Positions 1-8,440 of a stretch of 64,000 nt of DNA are shown here, piece after piece. The stretch's first letter is position 1. Every line of letters begins with the position of its first letter. The notes under the pieces were generated by a model, which worked only from the letters and a program-made list of their open reading frames with translations, was not told the origin of the DNA and did not search any database. The stretch lies in the NCBI RefSeq assembly GCF_036010325.1, contig NZ_CP108549.1, positions 4,030,001 through 4,094,000 of the forward strand, read 5' to 3'. The stretch is from Streptomyces sp. NBC_01210 (lineage in GTDB: Bacteria > Actinomycetota > Actinomycetes > Streptomycetales > Streptomycetaceae). Made by a program: the position numbers and the translations under genes.

Positions 1-702
1 GTGGTGAAGACCGCGTCGATGCGGTCGCCCGGGAAGGCCAGCAGCGCGGGTTCGACCACGCGCCCGGCGGAGTCGGTCGCGGTGCGCGTGATGGCGAGGA
101 CGGGCACGGTGGAGCCGATCCGAAGGGCCGACGCTTCGTCCGGTGTCGGCGGGCGGGCACATACCGTCTCCCGGACAGTGGCCGGCGCAGGACCGAGCAC
201 GGCGAATCTCGTGGCCGCTTCCCCGTATGCGGATTCGTCGTCGAGCACTCCGGCCGGCGCCAGATCACGCGGAATGTAGATGCGGGCCAGTCCGTGCGGT
301 GACGCTCCTTCGAGGCTGAGGCACGAGAACTCGGCGAGAGGGCTGCCCGCGGGGACGTTGAGCAAGGTCGTGAGCTGTCCGTGCGCTTGAACTGTGGTGG
401 TGCGAACGGTGACACGCAGAGCCGCTTCGGCCGCGGTCCACGGGTCCAGGGTTCCCACAGCCGCCGACGTACATGATCTTGCGAAGAGGGAGGCGGACGA
501 AGTTGCCCTTGCCGTGGATCTTCTCGACGAGGCCCTCCCCCTGAAGCACGGAGAGAGCTCTCCGTAGCGTTACCGTGCTCACCTTGTATCGGTCGGCCAA
601 GTCGGCTTCGGACCGCAGGCGTTCACCGGGCTGGATGCGGCCGGTCGCGATCTGGCGGCGGAGGTCGTCCGCGATGTTGTGGTGACGAGAGGGCACGGAC
701 AC
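1..702 (-). pseudogene. GntR-family regulator with UTRA domain, frameshifted and cut by the window edge
   Basis: The N-terminal 80 residues form a GntR winged helix (IADDLRRQIATG, LRSEADLADRYKVS, LRRALSVLQGEGLVEK). The reading frame then changes at about 454-456. In another frame a UTRA ligand-binding domain follows without interruption (GTLDPWTAAEAALRVTV, SPHGLARIYIPRDLAP, RVVEPALLAFPGDRI) and runs off the left edge. Removing one G from the run at 454-456 would join the two halves, so this is a one-base frameshift or a sequencing error. The likely start is the GTG at 702, with GAGAAGG upstream, next to the end of the preceding small gene. It is the last visible gene of a leftward operon of small AICE-type proteins and probably regulates it. 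The family is clear; whether it is functional is not. Confidence 0.72.
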
Positions 703-704
703 GG

Positions 705-929
705 TCACCGCCTTCTCAGCGACCGCACGGCGACGAGCCGGGTACGCGCGTGGATGGTCAGCAGCTCGCCCGACTCGAAGACCAGTTGCTTGGCCCCCTG
801 GGAAAGCCGGAAGAGGTCTCTCACCCGGCAGGCACGGCCGCCCAGTTGGATGACGTCGCCTCGCTGCACGGTGGCCGCGGTGACCTCGATACTGGCGACC
901 AGCGCGCCGCCGGGGGCCCATGCGTTCAT
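705..929 (-). CDS. Small conserved hypothetical protein (74 aa), AICE-type
   Basis: The gene begins at ATG 929 with GGAGGTG seven bases upstream and ends just before the GntR gene. The protein (MNAWAPGGALVAS, VQRGDVIQLGGRACRVRDL, FESGELLTIHARTRL) looks like a compact beta-rich domain. Such short proteins are common beside GntR regulators in Streptomyces integrative elements, but I know of no assigned function. Its spacing to both neighbours indicates co-transcription with the GntR gene and the three small genes upstream. Confidence 0.7.
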   Translation of the reverse strand: MNAWAPGGALVASIEVTAATVQRGDVIQLGGRACRVRDLFRLSQGAKQLVFESGELLTIHARTRLVAVRSLRRR

Positions 930-1147
930 CGCTGCACCTCCGTGGTGGGGAATCGGTCGGCTGCCGGGTGGCACGGGCAATCGCACGCTTCGTAGATCAC
1001 AGGAAGGTCGACCGGGGCCGAAGCCGGGGAGGACTCCGCGCAGGCCGGGTGCGTGCCGATGCGGCAGGCGGTCGAGCGGTAGGGAACGGCCGAAGCGTCC
1101 GCGATGCGGAGACGCCGGCGAGACGGCATTGAGGACCTTGAGGGCAT
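926..1147 (-). CDS. Small Cys/His-containing hypothetical protein (73 aa)
   Basis: The start is set by a TGATG overlap with the stop of the gene upstream, so translation is probably coupled, and its own stop overlaps the start of the next gene. The C-terminal half carries Cys and His residues (CRIGTHPAC, CDCPCH) that could bind a metal. It belongs to the same leftward operon of small AICE-type proteins. No function is known to me. Confidence 0.65.
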   Translation of the reverse strand: MPSRSSMPSRRRLRIADASAVPYRSTACRIGTHPACAESSPASAPVDLPVIYEACDCPCHPAADRFPTTEVQR

Positions 1148-1458
1148 CAGTGGACCCCCGCGAGGGCCGACCACGCATGGATCGGCAGATGGGGAGCGAC
1201 GACCACCGAGCGCGTGCGAGCGCGCTTCTCCCAGGCCAACACGTACGGGCGGACGAGCGCGATGTCCTCACCCGCGAGCGAGTGACGTTGGTCCGCGTCG
1301 ATGGAGGCCCGCCCCAGGATGACCGTCAACGCGTCAGCGGACATGGGGAATGTGGAAGCGGTCGGCGGGCGGACGGCCGTTAAGGGGCGGCGGTGCCTGC
1401 CCCTGGCGGAGTGACGCGCCCTGGTGAGGGAGACGGCGCGGCGGATACGGTTGAGCAC
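1147..1458 (-). CDS. Small hypothetical protein (103 aa)
   Basis: GTG start at 1458 with AGGAG about nine bases upstream. The C-terminal part (EDIALVRPYVLAWEKRARTR, VVVAPHLPIHAWSALAG) has the conserved look of short proteins encoded next to GntR regulators in Streptomyces mobile elements. Its stop is fused (TGATG) with the next start. The N-terminal 35 residues are Arg-rich and less convincing, so an internal start is possible. Function unknown. Confidence 0.65.
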   Translation of the reverse strand: MLNRIRRAVSLTRARHSARGRHRRPLTAVRPPTASTFPMSADALTVILGRASIDADQRHSLAGEDIALVRPYVLAWEKRARTRSVVVAPHLPIHAWSALAGVH

Positions 1459-1470
1459 GCTGTTCAGCTC

Positions 1471-1749
1471 CTATCGCTGATGGCCCGGTCCCCCGACATC
1501 GCCCGTCGTGGGGACCGTTTTGCGTACGACCGCCCAGAGGGTGCGGCCGTTCAGGCTGGTGGCGAGGAGTCCGAACCGATCGGCCTCGGCCACCACTTCC
1601 AGGACCTCCCGCCAGGACTCGGCGGAGAGCGATTCCGGCACCTCCGCTTCGACTGACGTGTGTAAGGCGTGCTCCTCCAGGCGCGCGGGGAGCCCGATGG
1701 CGGACAGCCGGGCGGCGAGGGCCGCCGCGCTAACTCCCGAAGCGGGCAC
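1471..1749 (-). CDS. Small hypothetical protein (92 aa), first gene of the leftward operon
   Basis: I chose the GTG at 1749 because GGAGG lies seven bases upstream; a GTG at 1776 in the same frame has no ribosome binding site. The protein (SAAALAARLSAIGLPARLEE, EVLEVVAEADRFGLLATS, RTLWAVVRKT) reads as a small alpha/beta fold. It is the promoter-proximal gene of a five-gene leftward operon and is transcribed away from the GntR gene at 1828, from which it is separated by a double dyad operator. Function unknown. Confidence 0.65.
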   Translation of the reverse strand: MPASGVSAAALAARLSAIGLPARLEEHALHTSVEAEVPESLSAESWREVLEVVAEADRFGLLATSLNGRTLWAVVRKTVPTTGDVGGPGHQR

Positions 1750-1787
1750 AGGGCAGCCTCCGTCACCGGCAATCACTTTGCGTGAAG

Positions 1788-1818
1788 CTAGTTAACTAGA
1801 TTAGAGCTAGTGGACTAG
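1788..1818. promoter_or_regulatory. Twin CTAG-dyad operator between divergent genes
   Basis: Two 12-bp elements, CTAGTTAACTAG (1788-1799, perfect palindrome) and CTAGTGGACTAG (1807-1818, one mismatched centre), lie 19 bp centre to centre, close to two helical turns. They fill the gap between the leftward small-gene operon and the rightward GntR gene, whose ATG lies only ten bases after the second dyad. Paired short palindromes here are what a GntR dimer would bind for autoregulation and control of the divergent operon. Binding is inferred. Confidence 0.6.
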
Positions 1819-1827
1819 ATTTTCCAT

Positions 1828-2583
1828 ATGCCTGAGCAGCCGCCCTATCTCCGCATCGCCGACGAACTCCGGCGGCGGATCGCGGAGCACGTATGGGAGC
1901 CGGGGGACCGCCTCCCGTCCCGCGCCCAGATCGGCCAGGAATGCGGCGTGGGCGAGAACGTGGTCCGCCGGGCTCAGGAGTTGCTGATCTCGCAAGGCGT
2001 ACTGGAGGGCCGCGCCGGATCGGGCACGTACGTCGCCGAACCCCGGAAGCGGGTGCGGGTGGTCCGTTCATCGGCGCGCGAGCAGCCCCAAGGGTCCCCG
2101 TTCCGCGCGGACATGAAGGCGCTGGGCAGGCAGGGTGACTGGGAAAGCCGGACCGACGCCAAGGTGTCGGCTCCAGCGGAGATCGCGGCCCGGCTCGGCG
2201 TCGCCGAGGGCGAGCTGTGCGTCCGGACGGTGTACGAGTTCCTGGCTGACGGCAGGCCCGTACAACTGTCGACGAGCTGGGAGCCGTACGACCTCACCGC
2301 CGGCACTCTCGTCGTCCTCCCTGAGGGAGGGCCACACGCCGGGGCGGGGGTCGTGAACCGTATGGCCGCGATCGGCGTCACCGTCAGCCATGCCGTGGAG
2401 CAACCGGAGCCGCGGCAGGCGACCGCCGAAGAGGCATCGCTTCTCGGCATCCAGAAGGCCGCGCTCGTCACGCACATCAGGCGGACGTACTACAGCGACC
2501 AGGGGCGGCCCGTGGAGACCGCGGACATCGTCGTGCCCGCCGCGCACTGCGAGATCGTCTACGAGATCCCGATCAACCGGTGA
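1828..2583 (+). CDS. GntR/HutC-type transcriptional regulator (wHTH + UTRA)
   Basis: The 251-residue protein has an N-terminal GntR winged helix at about residues 5-70 ([37 protein letters not shown]) and a C-terminal UTRA effector domain at about 110-250 (VRTVYEFLADGRPVQLSTS, GVVNRMAAIGVTVSHAVE). The family binds small ligands in the UTRA domain and releases DNA. The ATG lies against the twin CTAG dyad with no obvious Shine-Dalgarno sequence, so the message may be leaderless and autoregulated. Regulators of this kind (KorSA/TraR type) control transfer and replication genes in Streptomyces integrative elements. A diverged copy of its UTRA-coding part lies at 16012-16331. Confidence 0.85.
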   Translation: MPEQPPYLRIADELRRRIAEHVWEPGDRLPSRAQIGQECGVGENVVRRAQELLISQGVLEGRAGSGTYVAEPRKRVRVVRSSAREQPQGSPFRADMKALGRQGDWESRTDAKVSAPAEIAARLGVAEGELCVRTVYEFLADGRPVQLSTSWEPYDLTAGTLVVLPEGGPHAGAGVVNRMAAIGVTVSHAVEQPEPRQATAEEASLLGIQKAALVTHIRRTYYSDQGRPVETADIVVPAAHCEIVYEIPINR

Positions 2584-2734
2584 TCGCGCCGCTTGCGGCG
2601 AGACCCCCTACATGGGCCACCCCCTTCCTTCGCGCGCCAGGATTTCCCATGCGAGAGCTGGTGTCTTTCAGGACCATGCCAGCCTGAACGGTCAGACCTT
2701 TTGGATCTTGTGGGGTAGATGAGGGGAGAGGCAA

Positions 2735-2995
2735 ATGAGTCGCCGGAGAGAGACCCGTAAAGTCGCCGCAGTCGTGACTGCGACTGTGCGTGAGTGGAGG
2801 GACGAGGAGGGTTGGGGTGTCCTCGACTCGCCCGAGACTCCCGGAGGGTGCTTCGGCCACTACGCCGACATTCAGGCGCCCGGCTTTCGCACGCTGTCAC
2901 CAGGGCAACAGGTCGATCTCACCTGGGAAGCACCCGGCTTCAAGCAGGACGGGTACGACTACCGGGCGGTGAGCATCGTTCCCCGCCCCGTCTGA
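2735..2995 (+). CDS. Cold-shock-like small protein (86 aa)
   Basis: ATG preceded by GAGGGGAGAGG. The protein resembles a cold-shock/OB-fold domain: VVTATVREWRDEEGWGVLDS corresponds to the CspA pattern in which the chain enters with G-x-V and a W-x-x-x-x-G-W-G turn, FGHYADI corresponds to the FxHxxxI RNA-binding strand, and LSPGQQVDLTWE to the LxxGxxVxFxxE strand. Such divergent members are common in Streptomyces and are presumed to bind nucleic acid. It stands alone between the GntR gene and the first tRNA 3'-end repeat. Confidence 0.75.
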   Translation: MSRRRETRKVAAVVTATVREWRDEEGWGVLDSPETPGGCFGHYADIQAPGFRTLSPGQQVDLTWEAPGFKQDGYDYRAVSIVPRPV

Positions 2996-3003
2996 CATCC
3001 ACG

Positions 3004-3017
3004 GCTGACATCAACGA
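3004..3017 (+). repeat. GCTGACATCAACGA motif, copy 1
   Basis: This 14-mer follows a TGACATCC half-copy and lies 81 bases before the first tRNA 3'-end repeat. The same arrangement occurs at 20229-20242 and 27416-27429, with a shorter match at 27519-27529. Direct repeats of this kind next to att cores could be integrase arm-binding sites; that role is an inference. Confidence 0.5.
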
Positions 3018-3097
3018 GGCCGGACGGCGGCATACGGCAGCGCCCTCGCACGACCGCCGGACCTGCCGACGACGGCACCAGGGGCGGGTGTAGATCG

Positions 3098-3143
3098 AAC
3101 TCCTAAAGCGGGTGTCGCAGGTTCGAATCCTGCCGGGGGCACA
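3098..3143 (+). repeat. tRNA-Arg(CCU) 3'-end repeat, att site 1
   Basis: The segment contains the anticodon loop with CCT, the 3' anticodon stem, a canonical T-arm (GCAGG TTCGAAT CCTGC) and the acceptor 3' strand CGGGGGC. The 5' half of a tRNA is absent. The 45-base core is identical to 9925-9970 and 13014-13058, which is the pattern expected of attL/attR copies made by a tyrosine integrase inserting at a tRNA 3' end. A hairpin terminator follows at 3161-3180. Confidence 0.85.
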
Positions 3144-3339
3144 TCGCATTACGCCGCTGACCTGGGGTTCCCTCCCCAGGGAGGCGCTCTATTCGGCCTC
3201 GGACTCCCCGTCCGGGGCCGTTTGCGTGAGCGGACGGGTCGCCAGGCCCCGATATTTCCCCCGATGGATCAGCACCATCTGGCACGGGCCCCGGGCCGGG
3301 CTCCTCCGCCTCGGCGGGCTCGGGCTCCGCTTCGGGACT
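3144..3339. other. Intergenic, duplicated flank of att site 1
   Basis: No gene is visible. About 95 bases here are near-identical to the sequence after att site 2 (9971-10068), including the hairpin and a following stretch ending GTGAGCGGACGGG. The duplication therefore covers chromosomal or element DNA beyond the tRNA end, not only the att core. Confidence 0.6.
3161..3180 (+). terminator. Hairpin after att site 1
   Basis: CCTGGGG TTCCCT CCCCAGG forms a perfect 7-bp stem 18 bases after the tRNA-like end, as expected for a tRNA terminator. The same hairpin with a slightly different loop follows att site 2 (9988-10007). Confidence 0.65.
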
Positions 3340-3369
3340 GTTTCCGCACGCCTGTGGGTTCCGGAAACG
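3340..3369 (-). terminator. Terminator of the RHS/immunity operon (copy A)
   Basis: GTTTCCG and CGGAAAC arms enclose a 15-base loop about 65 bases beyond the immunity stop. The same hairpin and about 90 bases around it recur beyond the duplicated immunity gene (about 23427-23456), which supports a conserved role at the end of the operon. Confidence 0.55.
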
Positions 3370-3434
3370 GTGTCACCCTATGCAACCTGTTTTGTGCTCC
3401 CGCTGCGCTGACCTACTACCGGAGGAAATGAACC

Positions 3435-3887
3435 TTACGCCGTTCCGTTCGATGCAGGTCCAGAGATTGGAGTTCGTGGATCGTCGATGTCAACTGCGAT
3501 CTCGACCCCCGAAGTCGAGCTAAAGGTAGCAACGTTGTCGGACAGCTGGATCCGATTAAATGGATTGGATTCCGTGAAGAAGATCGCCCAGATCAGCGCA
3601 CGATCAGCAGTCAAACGTGCGACGAATCCGTCTGACCCGTACGAGCCCTCGCCGCCCCACAGTAGTCCCCTGCTCCCCAGGTCTACGACGGCCCGCCCGT
3701 CGACCGAAGACGTCCATGACGGATCGCCTTGGAGCATCTCATCCAGGTCGAAGGCGGCGAGCACCCTGAAACCGCCCGGCGCGTCGGAGTCGAGGGCGAC
3801 ATCGCAGGAGTGCCCGTCGGCGAAGTGCAGTGCATCTCTGATGGGAAGCTGAAAGTCGTCTTCCCATAGGCGTTCGATCGCGGTCAT
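3435..3887 (-). CDS. Immunity protein for RHS toxin A (150 aa)
   Basis: The ATG overlaps the toxin stop codon (ATGA), the standard arrangement for a polymorphic-toxin immunity gene, so it probably binds and neutralises the C-terminal tip of the preceding toxin in the cytoplasm. The protein (MTAIERLWEDDFQLPIRDAL, DLGSRGLLWGGEGSYGSDG, FVARLTADRALIWAIFFTES) is acidic and globular with no signal peptide or membrane segment. I do not recognise a named immunity family. A close paralogue lies at 23519-23968 beside a ruined toxin gene. Base composition is lower in G+C than the flanking RHS core, as is usual for toxin tips and immunity genes. Confidence 0.8.
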   Translation of the reverse strand: MTAIERLWEDDFQLPIRDALHFADGHSCDVALDSDAPGGFRVLAAFDLDEMLQGDPSWTSSVDGRAVVDLGSRGLLWGGEGSYGSDGFVARLTADRALIWAIFFTESNPFNRIQLSDNVATFSSTSGVEIAVDIDDPRTPISGPASNGTA

Positions 3888-6800
3888 TTGCTCTTACATT
3901 TCCCTTTTTTGGGCACGTGCTCCGGCCTCTCCTGAAGTCCTGTCGGGGGAACTGGCTCGCCTAGTTCATTTCTGTTCCGCCCGTCATTCATGCGCTTTCT
4001 GAACTGCTCCGCCCATGTCCGTCCGGTTGACGAATCAGGGTGAGGCGCGTTCGGATCGACTCGCTCGATGATGACCGGCCTCCCCACCTCGCGCGCCGCG
4101 TCAAGCCTTCGGTTGTCGTACGACACCAGTTGGCCGTCTACTTCCATGACCTTCAACGCTGTTCCGGGTCGTGTCCAGTCCCACTCCCCGGAGCGCATCT
4201 TCGCCACGTAGTCGTTCGGGGACACGGCGCGCTGGGAGAAGTTGAGATCCTCTGGATTGGCCCATTCCGGCTCCCCGGCAAGTCCTAGGTGGTCAGTCCA
4301 GGTGTGGGGGTTACGAACATACGCCAGCGCGTTGGGCGCTGGGACCAGCCCGAGCGGGTCCGGTGTGGTGTAGCGGGCTGTCTCCGGGTCGTAGTGCCGG
4401 AAGTAGTTGTAGTTGAGGCCGGTCTCCGGGTCCGCGTACTGGCCGGGGAAGCGGAGCGGGCAGTCCACCTCGCCCTCCGAGGCGGGGAGGGGAGTGCCCC
4501 AGAGGGTGGTGCGGGGCTGCCAGGCTAGGGTGCCGTCGGATGTGACCAGCTCGATCGGCGTGCCGACCAGGTCCGTGACGATCGCGTGGAAGCGGGCGTC
4601 GTACTCGGACTGGGGGGTGGTGTCGTCGAGAGAGAGGATCGAGCGGCCCGTCCCGGGTCCGGTGCCGGGTCCGGTCTCGGTTCCGGCCTCGAGCGTCTGG
4701 CGGGTGGACTGGGATACCGGGCGGTGGGTGCCCGGCGCGTAGTCCCACGTCGTCGCCGTGCCGTCCGAGGCGTACTGCTCGGCCAGGCAGGTGCCGTCCC
4801 AGGTGAAGGCGAGGGGCGCGCCGTCCGGACTGGTCTTGGATATGCGGCGGCCCAGCGGGTCGTAGGCGTACGTCCACTCCCCGCCGTCCGGGGTCGTGGC
4901 CTTGGTGAGGCGGTTCTCCGCGTTCCAGGTGTAGGTCCAGGTGCGGGTCTGGCCGTTGAGGAGCTTGCGGGTCTTGCGGATCAGACGGCCGGCGGCGTCG
5001 TGCTCGTAGGAGGTGCGGCCCGCCCGACGCAGGACCGCGCCCTCGTAGCTCCGCTCTCCGGCCGTGGGGTGGTGCGGTGCGTCGGCGTGGGTCTGGTTGC
5101 CCGTCGAGTCGTAGGCGTACTTCTCGCTCCAGCCGTGCGCCTGGACGCCCGTCACACGGCCCACGGGGTCCAGTGCGAACCGCCGCGTTCCGGTGGTGAG
5201 CTCGCGTATCTCGGTGAGGTAGCCGTCGGGGCGGTAGGCGTAGGTGCGGTGCTGGAGGATCCGGTCCGCTTCGGACTGACGGCGGGTGGCGAGGGTCTGG
5301 GTGGTGAGGCGGTCGCCCTTGTCCCAGGTCTGCGTGAGGGTGGTGTCGTCGCCGATGCGGCGTTCGGTCTCGCGGCCGACCGAGTCGTAGGCGAAGGAGA
5401 TGCTCCCGTCGCCGCTGCTCAGCGCGGTAGGGCGGCCCGCGGGGTCGTGGGTCCACTGCGAGCGCAGGCCGGAGGGCGTGACGCGCTGGGTGGGGCGGCC
5501 CATGACGTCGTACGCGTAGGCGCTGACGCGGCCGTTGACCGTCTCCGAGACGACGCGGCCGGCCGCGTCGTGCTCCCGGGTCAGCTCCGTGTCCGCGTTC
5601 GCCGCGTGGAGCAGGGCGCCGCGCGCGTCGTACGCGTACGTCGTGACGTCGCCGGTGGTCTCGTCGTGCTGGGCGACCATGCGCCCGATCGCGTCGAGGG
5701 TGAAGCGCAGCGTCTCGCCCAGCGCGTTCGTCTGGGCGGTGAGGCGGCCCACCGCGTCGCGTTCGTAGGTGCGTGTGGCGCCGTTGAAGTCGGTCTCCGC
5801 GACCAGACGGCCTGCCGCATCGTAGTCGTAGTGCCACTGCCTGCCCTGGGGGTTGGTGACCCCGATCAGGCGCAGCTCGGTGTCGTAGGCGAAGGCGTAG
5901 TGCGCGCCGTCGGGATCGGTCCTGGTGGCGGGCTGGTCGAAGTAGGTGTAGGTGTAGGCGGTCGTGCTCCCGGCCTCGTCGGTGTGGCGGACGAGGTTGC
6001 CCTCGGTGTCCCACTGCCACACCTCGCGGGCGCCGTCCGGCCCCTCGCGCCAGGCGGGCATGCCCTCGATCGTCCAGCCGTGACGCGTGGTCTGGCCCAG
6101 GGCGTCGGTGACGGCGGTGACCTGGCCGTGCGCGCCCCGGCGCATGCGAATGGTGCGGCCCAGCGGGTCGGTCGTCTCGATCGGGAGGCCCGCCGCGTCC
6201 GTGGTGATCTGGGTGGTGTGGCCCAGCGGGTCGGTGACGGAGGTGAGGTGGCCCGAACTGTTGTAGCCGTAGTGCGTGGTGGCGCCGCTGGGGTCGGTGG
6301 TGGAGGTGTGGGCGCCACGGTCGTCATAGGTGTGGCGCCACACCGCGCCGCCCGGCTCCCGGGTCTCCAGCGGCAGGCTGCGGTCGTCGTAGACGGTCTC
6401 GGCCACGGTGCCGTCGGGCCGCTCGAGGGCGATCAGCCGGCCCTGGTCGTCGTAGCGGTAGCGCGTGGTGCGGCCCAGGGGGTCGGTGACGGCGACGGGG
6501 TGCCGGTTGGTCTCGTCCCATTCCGTGCGGGTGGTGTTCCCCAGCGGATCGACGGTCGCGATGATCTTGTACGCCTCGTTGCATACGTAGGCGGTGGTGT
6601 TGCCCTGCGAGTCGGTGTAGCGGGTGGTGCGGGAAGCCGTGTCGTAGTGCATCCGGCCCGACAGGATGCCGTCCGGGCCGATGCCGCGCAGGACACGGCC
6701 CCGGTGGTCGTAGACATAGCCGTACGCCGTGCCGTTGCGGTCCGTCCACGACGTCACACGATGTTCGTCGTCGTACCGGTAGCGCAGCGACTTGCCGGTT

Positions 6801-8440
6801 GAGTTGAAGACCTCGCTCAGGTTGCCCGCGGCGTCGTAGGCGTAAGAGGTGAGGGTGGTGCTGTGCTCGCGCTGTTCACCGTGCAGGAGACGCAGGGCTG
6901 TGACCCGCAGCAGCTTGGGGTCGGTATCGACGGCGATGCGGTAGCCGCCGGAGTGGGTGATCTCCCTCGGTGCGCCCTGGGCGTCGTAAGCGATGTCGAT
7001 GCGGTCGCCGTCGCCTGTCCGGTCGGTGATCGCCGTCAGAGCCAGCTCACGGCCGCCCACTGGCAGCGGGGCGAAGTGGAGAGTGCGGTTCTGCTCCGGG
7101 ACGCGGATGCAGAAGGCGCCGTCGGGCTTGCCGTCCCAGTACAGCGGCCAACGGGGACCGGAGGTGGGCATCGTCGCCACATTGGGTGTCGGCACCGGAT
7201 ACGTCAGCAGCATGCCGCCGTCCGTGATGTAGACGACACCCGCCCCGTCGATCTCCAGACGCTGGTCCAGCGTGCCCGCCCAAGTGGGGCCGAACCACCC
7301 CCCGCAGGGATGCCCCGACACGTAGTGCCGCTCCAGGACCACCGGCAGGGCGCCGGGCAGGGTGACGTCGGTGGCGGACATGACCATCTCGCCGGTCGCC
7401 ACGTCGATCGGCTCACCGGCCGTGGGCCGCTCCTCGTTGGGCGTGGTGTTCCGGTCCGGATCACTGTCCGTCCGCTCGCGGGCGCTGCCGTCCCGGCGCA
7501 GGGCCCGCTCCCGGTTGAGCAGGCGCTGTGCGGCGTCCTTGGCCATGGAGCCGCCGCGCCGTACCGCGCCGGTGCCGCCGGTGGCGAGGGCGAGGAGGAG
7601 TTCGGGGGTGAGCTGGCCGGCCGCGCGGGCGGGGTTGCGCTGCCATTCATCCCAGTTGACGACGGCTTTGGCGAACTCCTGGGGGTGATGGGCGGCGTAG
7701 GAGGCGCCGTCCACCATGCCCGCCAGATGCAGACCGACGCCATCAGGCCCGTCGCGGACGAGGTCGTCGAAATCCTCGTACCAGCCGCCCACGGTGTCGC
7801 CCGCTCCGCCGAAGAAGTCGCCGAGCCCGTTCTTGAACCTGTCCCACCCCTTGGGGGGCGGGGGCTTGTCGGGGGCTTCCTCGGCCGCCTTGTCGATCGC
7901 GCGCTTGGCCGCGACGATGACGGGTTCCAGCTCGCCCTCCAGCTTGTCCAGGCGGGCGTAGCAGTCGTTCAGCGCGGCGAGGCCGGGATCGTCGTCCGGC
8001 GGACGCTCCGGCAGCGGATCATCTTTCCGGTCCAAGGCGGCGTTGTAGTCCGTGACGCGTGTCCAGTAACGCTTGGAGGCCGCCCGTGCCTCGTCTGCGT
8101 CCTCGATGATCGGGACGAGGCGCGTGTGGACCGAGCGCAGTTTGTGGGCGTAGGAGTCCAGGGCTTTCCCGGCGGACGTGAAGTACTTGTCCGCAGACTC
8201 CAGTTGCCGGGGAAGCTTCTGAGTCGCGCTCTGGAACCCCTCCGCACCGGCCCCGGTCCAGTTCATCAAGGACAGGGTGCCCAGCTTGTCCAGCCCGTCC
8301 TTGAACGCGCTTGCGTAGGCAGCGAGTTTGAGGGCGAGGTCATCGATGTCGGACGGCGTGCCGTAGATGACGTCGCTGGGTTTGGCATGGGGCGGTATGC
8401 GCTCGACTGCGCCGCCCTCCATGGCATCTTTGCTCGTCAT
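3884..8440 (-). CDS. RHS/YD-repeat polymorphic toxin A, WXG-type N-terminus (1518 aa)
   Basis: Residues about 25-125 are helical with a WXG100-like turn (NWTGAGAEGF), typical of toxins exported through ESX/type VII-like systems. A linker leads to the DUF6531-like entry (GEPIDVATGEMVMSATDVTL) near residue 350. Long YD/RHS repeats then form the shell expected to hold the toxin. The core ends at about residue 1365 with RFPGQYADPETGL, YNYFRHYDPETARY and DPLGL. The variable tip, about 1395-1518, contains VMEVDGQLVSYDNRRLDAAR; an internal DNRRL segment of this kind resembles ParB-like or related nuclease toxins, a weak inference. Genes upstream encode ESX-like and SseB-like partners, and the downstream gene is the immunity protein. 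Confidence 0.88.
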   Translation of the reverse strand: MTSKDAMEGGAVERIPPHAKPSDVIYGTPSDIDDLALKLAAYASAFKDGLDKLGTLSLMNWTGAGAEGFQSATQKLPRQLESADKYFTSAGKALDSYAHKLRSVHTRLVPIIEDADEARAASKRYWTRVTDYNAALDRKDDPLPERPPDDDPGLAALNDCYARLDKLEGELEPVIVAAKRAIDKAAEEAPDKPPPPKGWDRFKNGLGDFFGGAGDTVGGWYEDFDDLVRDGPDGVGLHLAGMVDGASYAAHHPQEFAKAVVNWDEWQRNPARAAGQLTPELLLALATGGTGAVRRGGSMAKDAAQRLLNRERALRRDGSARERTDSDPDRNTTPNEERPTAGEPIDVATGEMVMSATDVTLPGALPVVLERHYVSGHPCGGWFGPTWAGTLDQRLEIDGAGVVYITDGGMLLTYPVPTPNVATMPTSGPRWPLYWDGKPDGAFCIRVPEQNRTLHFAPLPVGGRELALTAITDRTGDGDRIDIAYDAQGAPREITHSGGYRIAVDTDPKLLRVTALRLLHGEQREHSTTLTSYAYDAAGNLSEVFNSTGKSLRYRYDDEHRVTSWTDRNGTAYGYVYDHRGRVLRGIGPDGILSGRMHYDTASRTTRYTDSQGNTTAYVCNEAYKIIATVDPLGNTTRTEWDETNRHPVAVTDPLGRTTRYRYDDQGRLIALERPDGTVAETVYDDRSLPLETREPGGAVWRHTYDDRGAHTSTTDPSGATTHYGYNSSGHLTSVTDPLGHTTQITTDAAGLPIETTDPLGRTIRMRRGAHGQVTAVTDALGQTTRHGWTIEGMPAWREGPDGAREVWQWDTEGNLVRHTDEAGSTTAYTYTYFDQPATRTDPDGAHYAFAYDTELRLIGVTNPQGRQWHYDYDAAGRLVAETDFNGATRTYERDAVGRLTAQTNALGETLRFTLDAIGRMVAQHDETTGDVTTYAYDARGALLHAANADTELTREHDAAGRVVSETVNGRVSAYAYDVMGRPTQRVTPSGLRSQWTHDPAGRPTALSSGDGSISFAYDSVGRETERRIGDDTTLTQTWDKGDRLTTQTLATRRQSEADRILQHRTYAYRPDGYLTEIRELTTGTRRFALDPVGRVTGVQAHGWSEKYAYDSTGNQTHADAPHHPTAGERSYEGAVLRRAGRTSYEHDAAGRLIRKTRKLLNGQTRTWTYTWNAENRLTKATTPDGGEWTYAYDPLGRRISKTSPDGAPLAFTWDGTCLAEQYASDGTATTWDYAPGTHRPVSQSTRQTLEAGTETGPGTGPGTGRSILSLDDTTPQSEYDARFHAIVTDLVGTPIELVTSDGTLAWQPRTTLWGTPLPASEGEVDCPLRFPGQYADPETGLNYNYFRHYDPETARYTTPDPLGLVPAPNALAYVRNPHTWTDHLGLAGEPEWANPEDLNFSQRAVSPNDYVAKMRSGEWDWTRPGTALKVMEVDGQLVSYDNRRLDAAREVGRPVIIERVDPNAPHPDSSTGRTWAEQFRKRMNDGRNRNELGEPVPPTGLQERPEHVPKKGKCKSK

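Noticed and set aside
3103..3285. Minus-strand reading frames ending in PRQDSNLRHPL-type sequence at 3103, 9930 and 12770-13057
   Set aside because: They are antisense translations of the tRNA T-arm and acceptor end, a well-known false annotation, not proteins.
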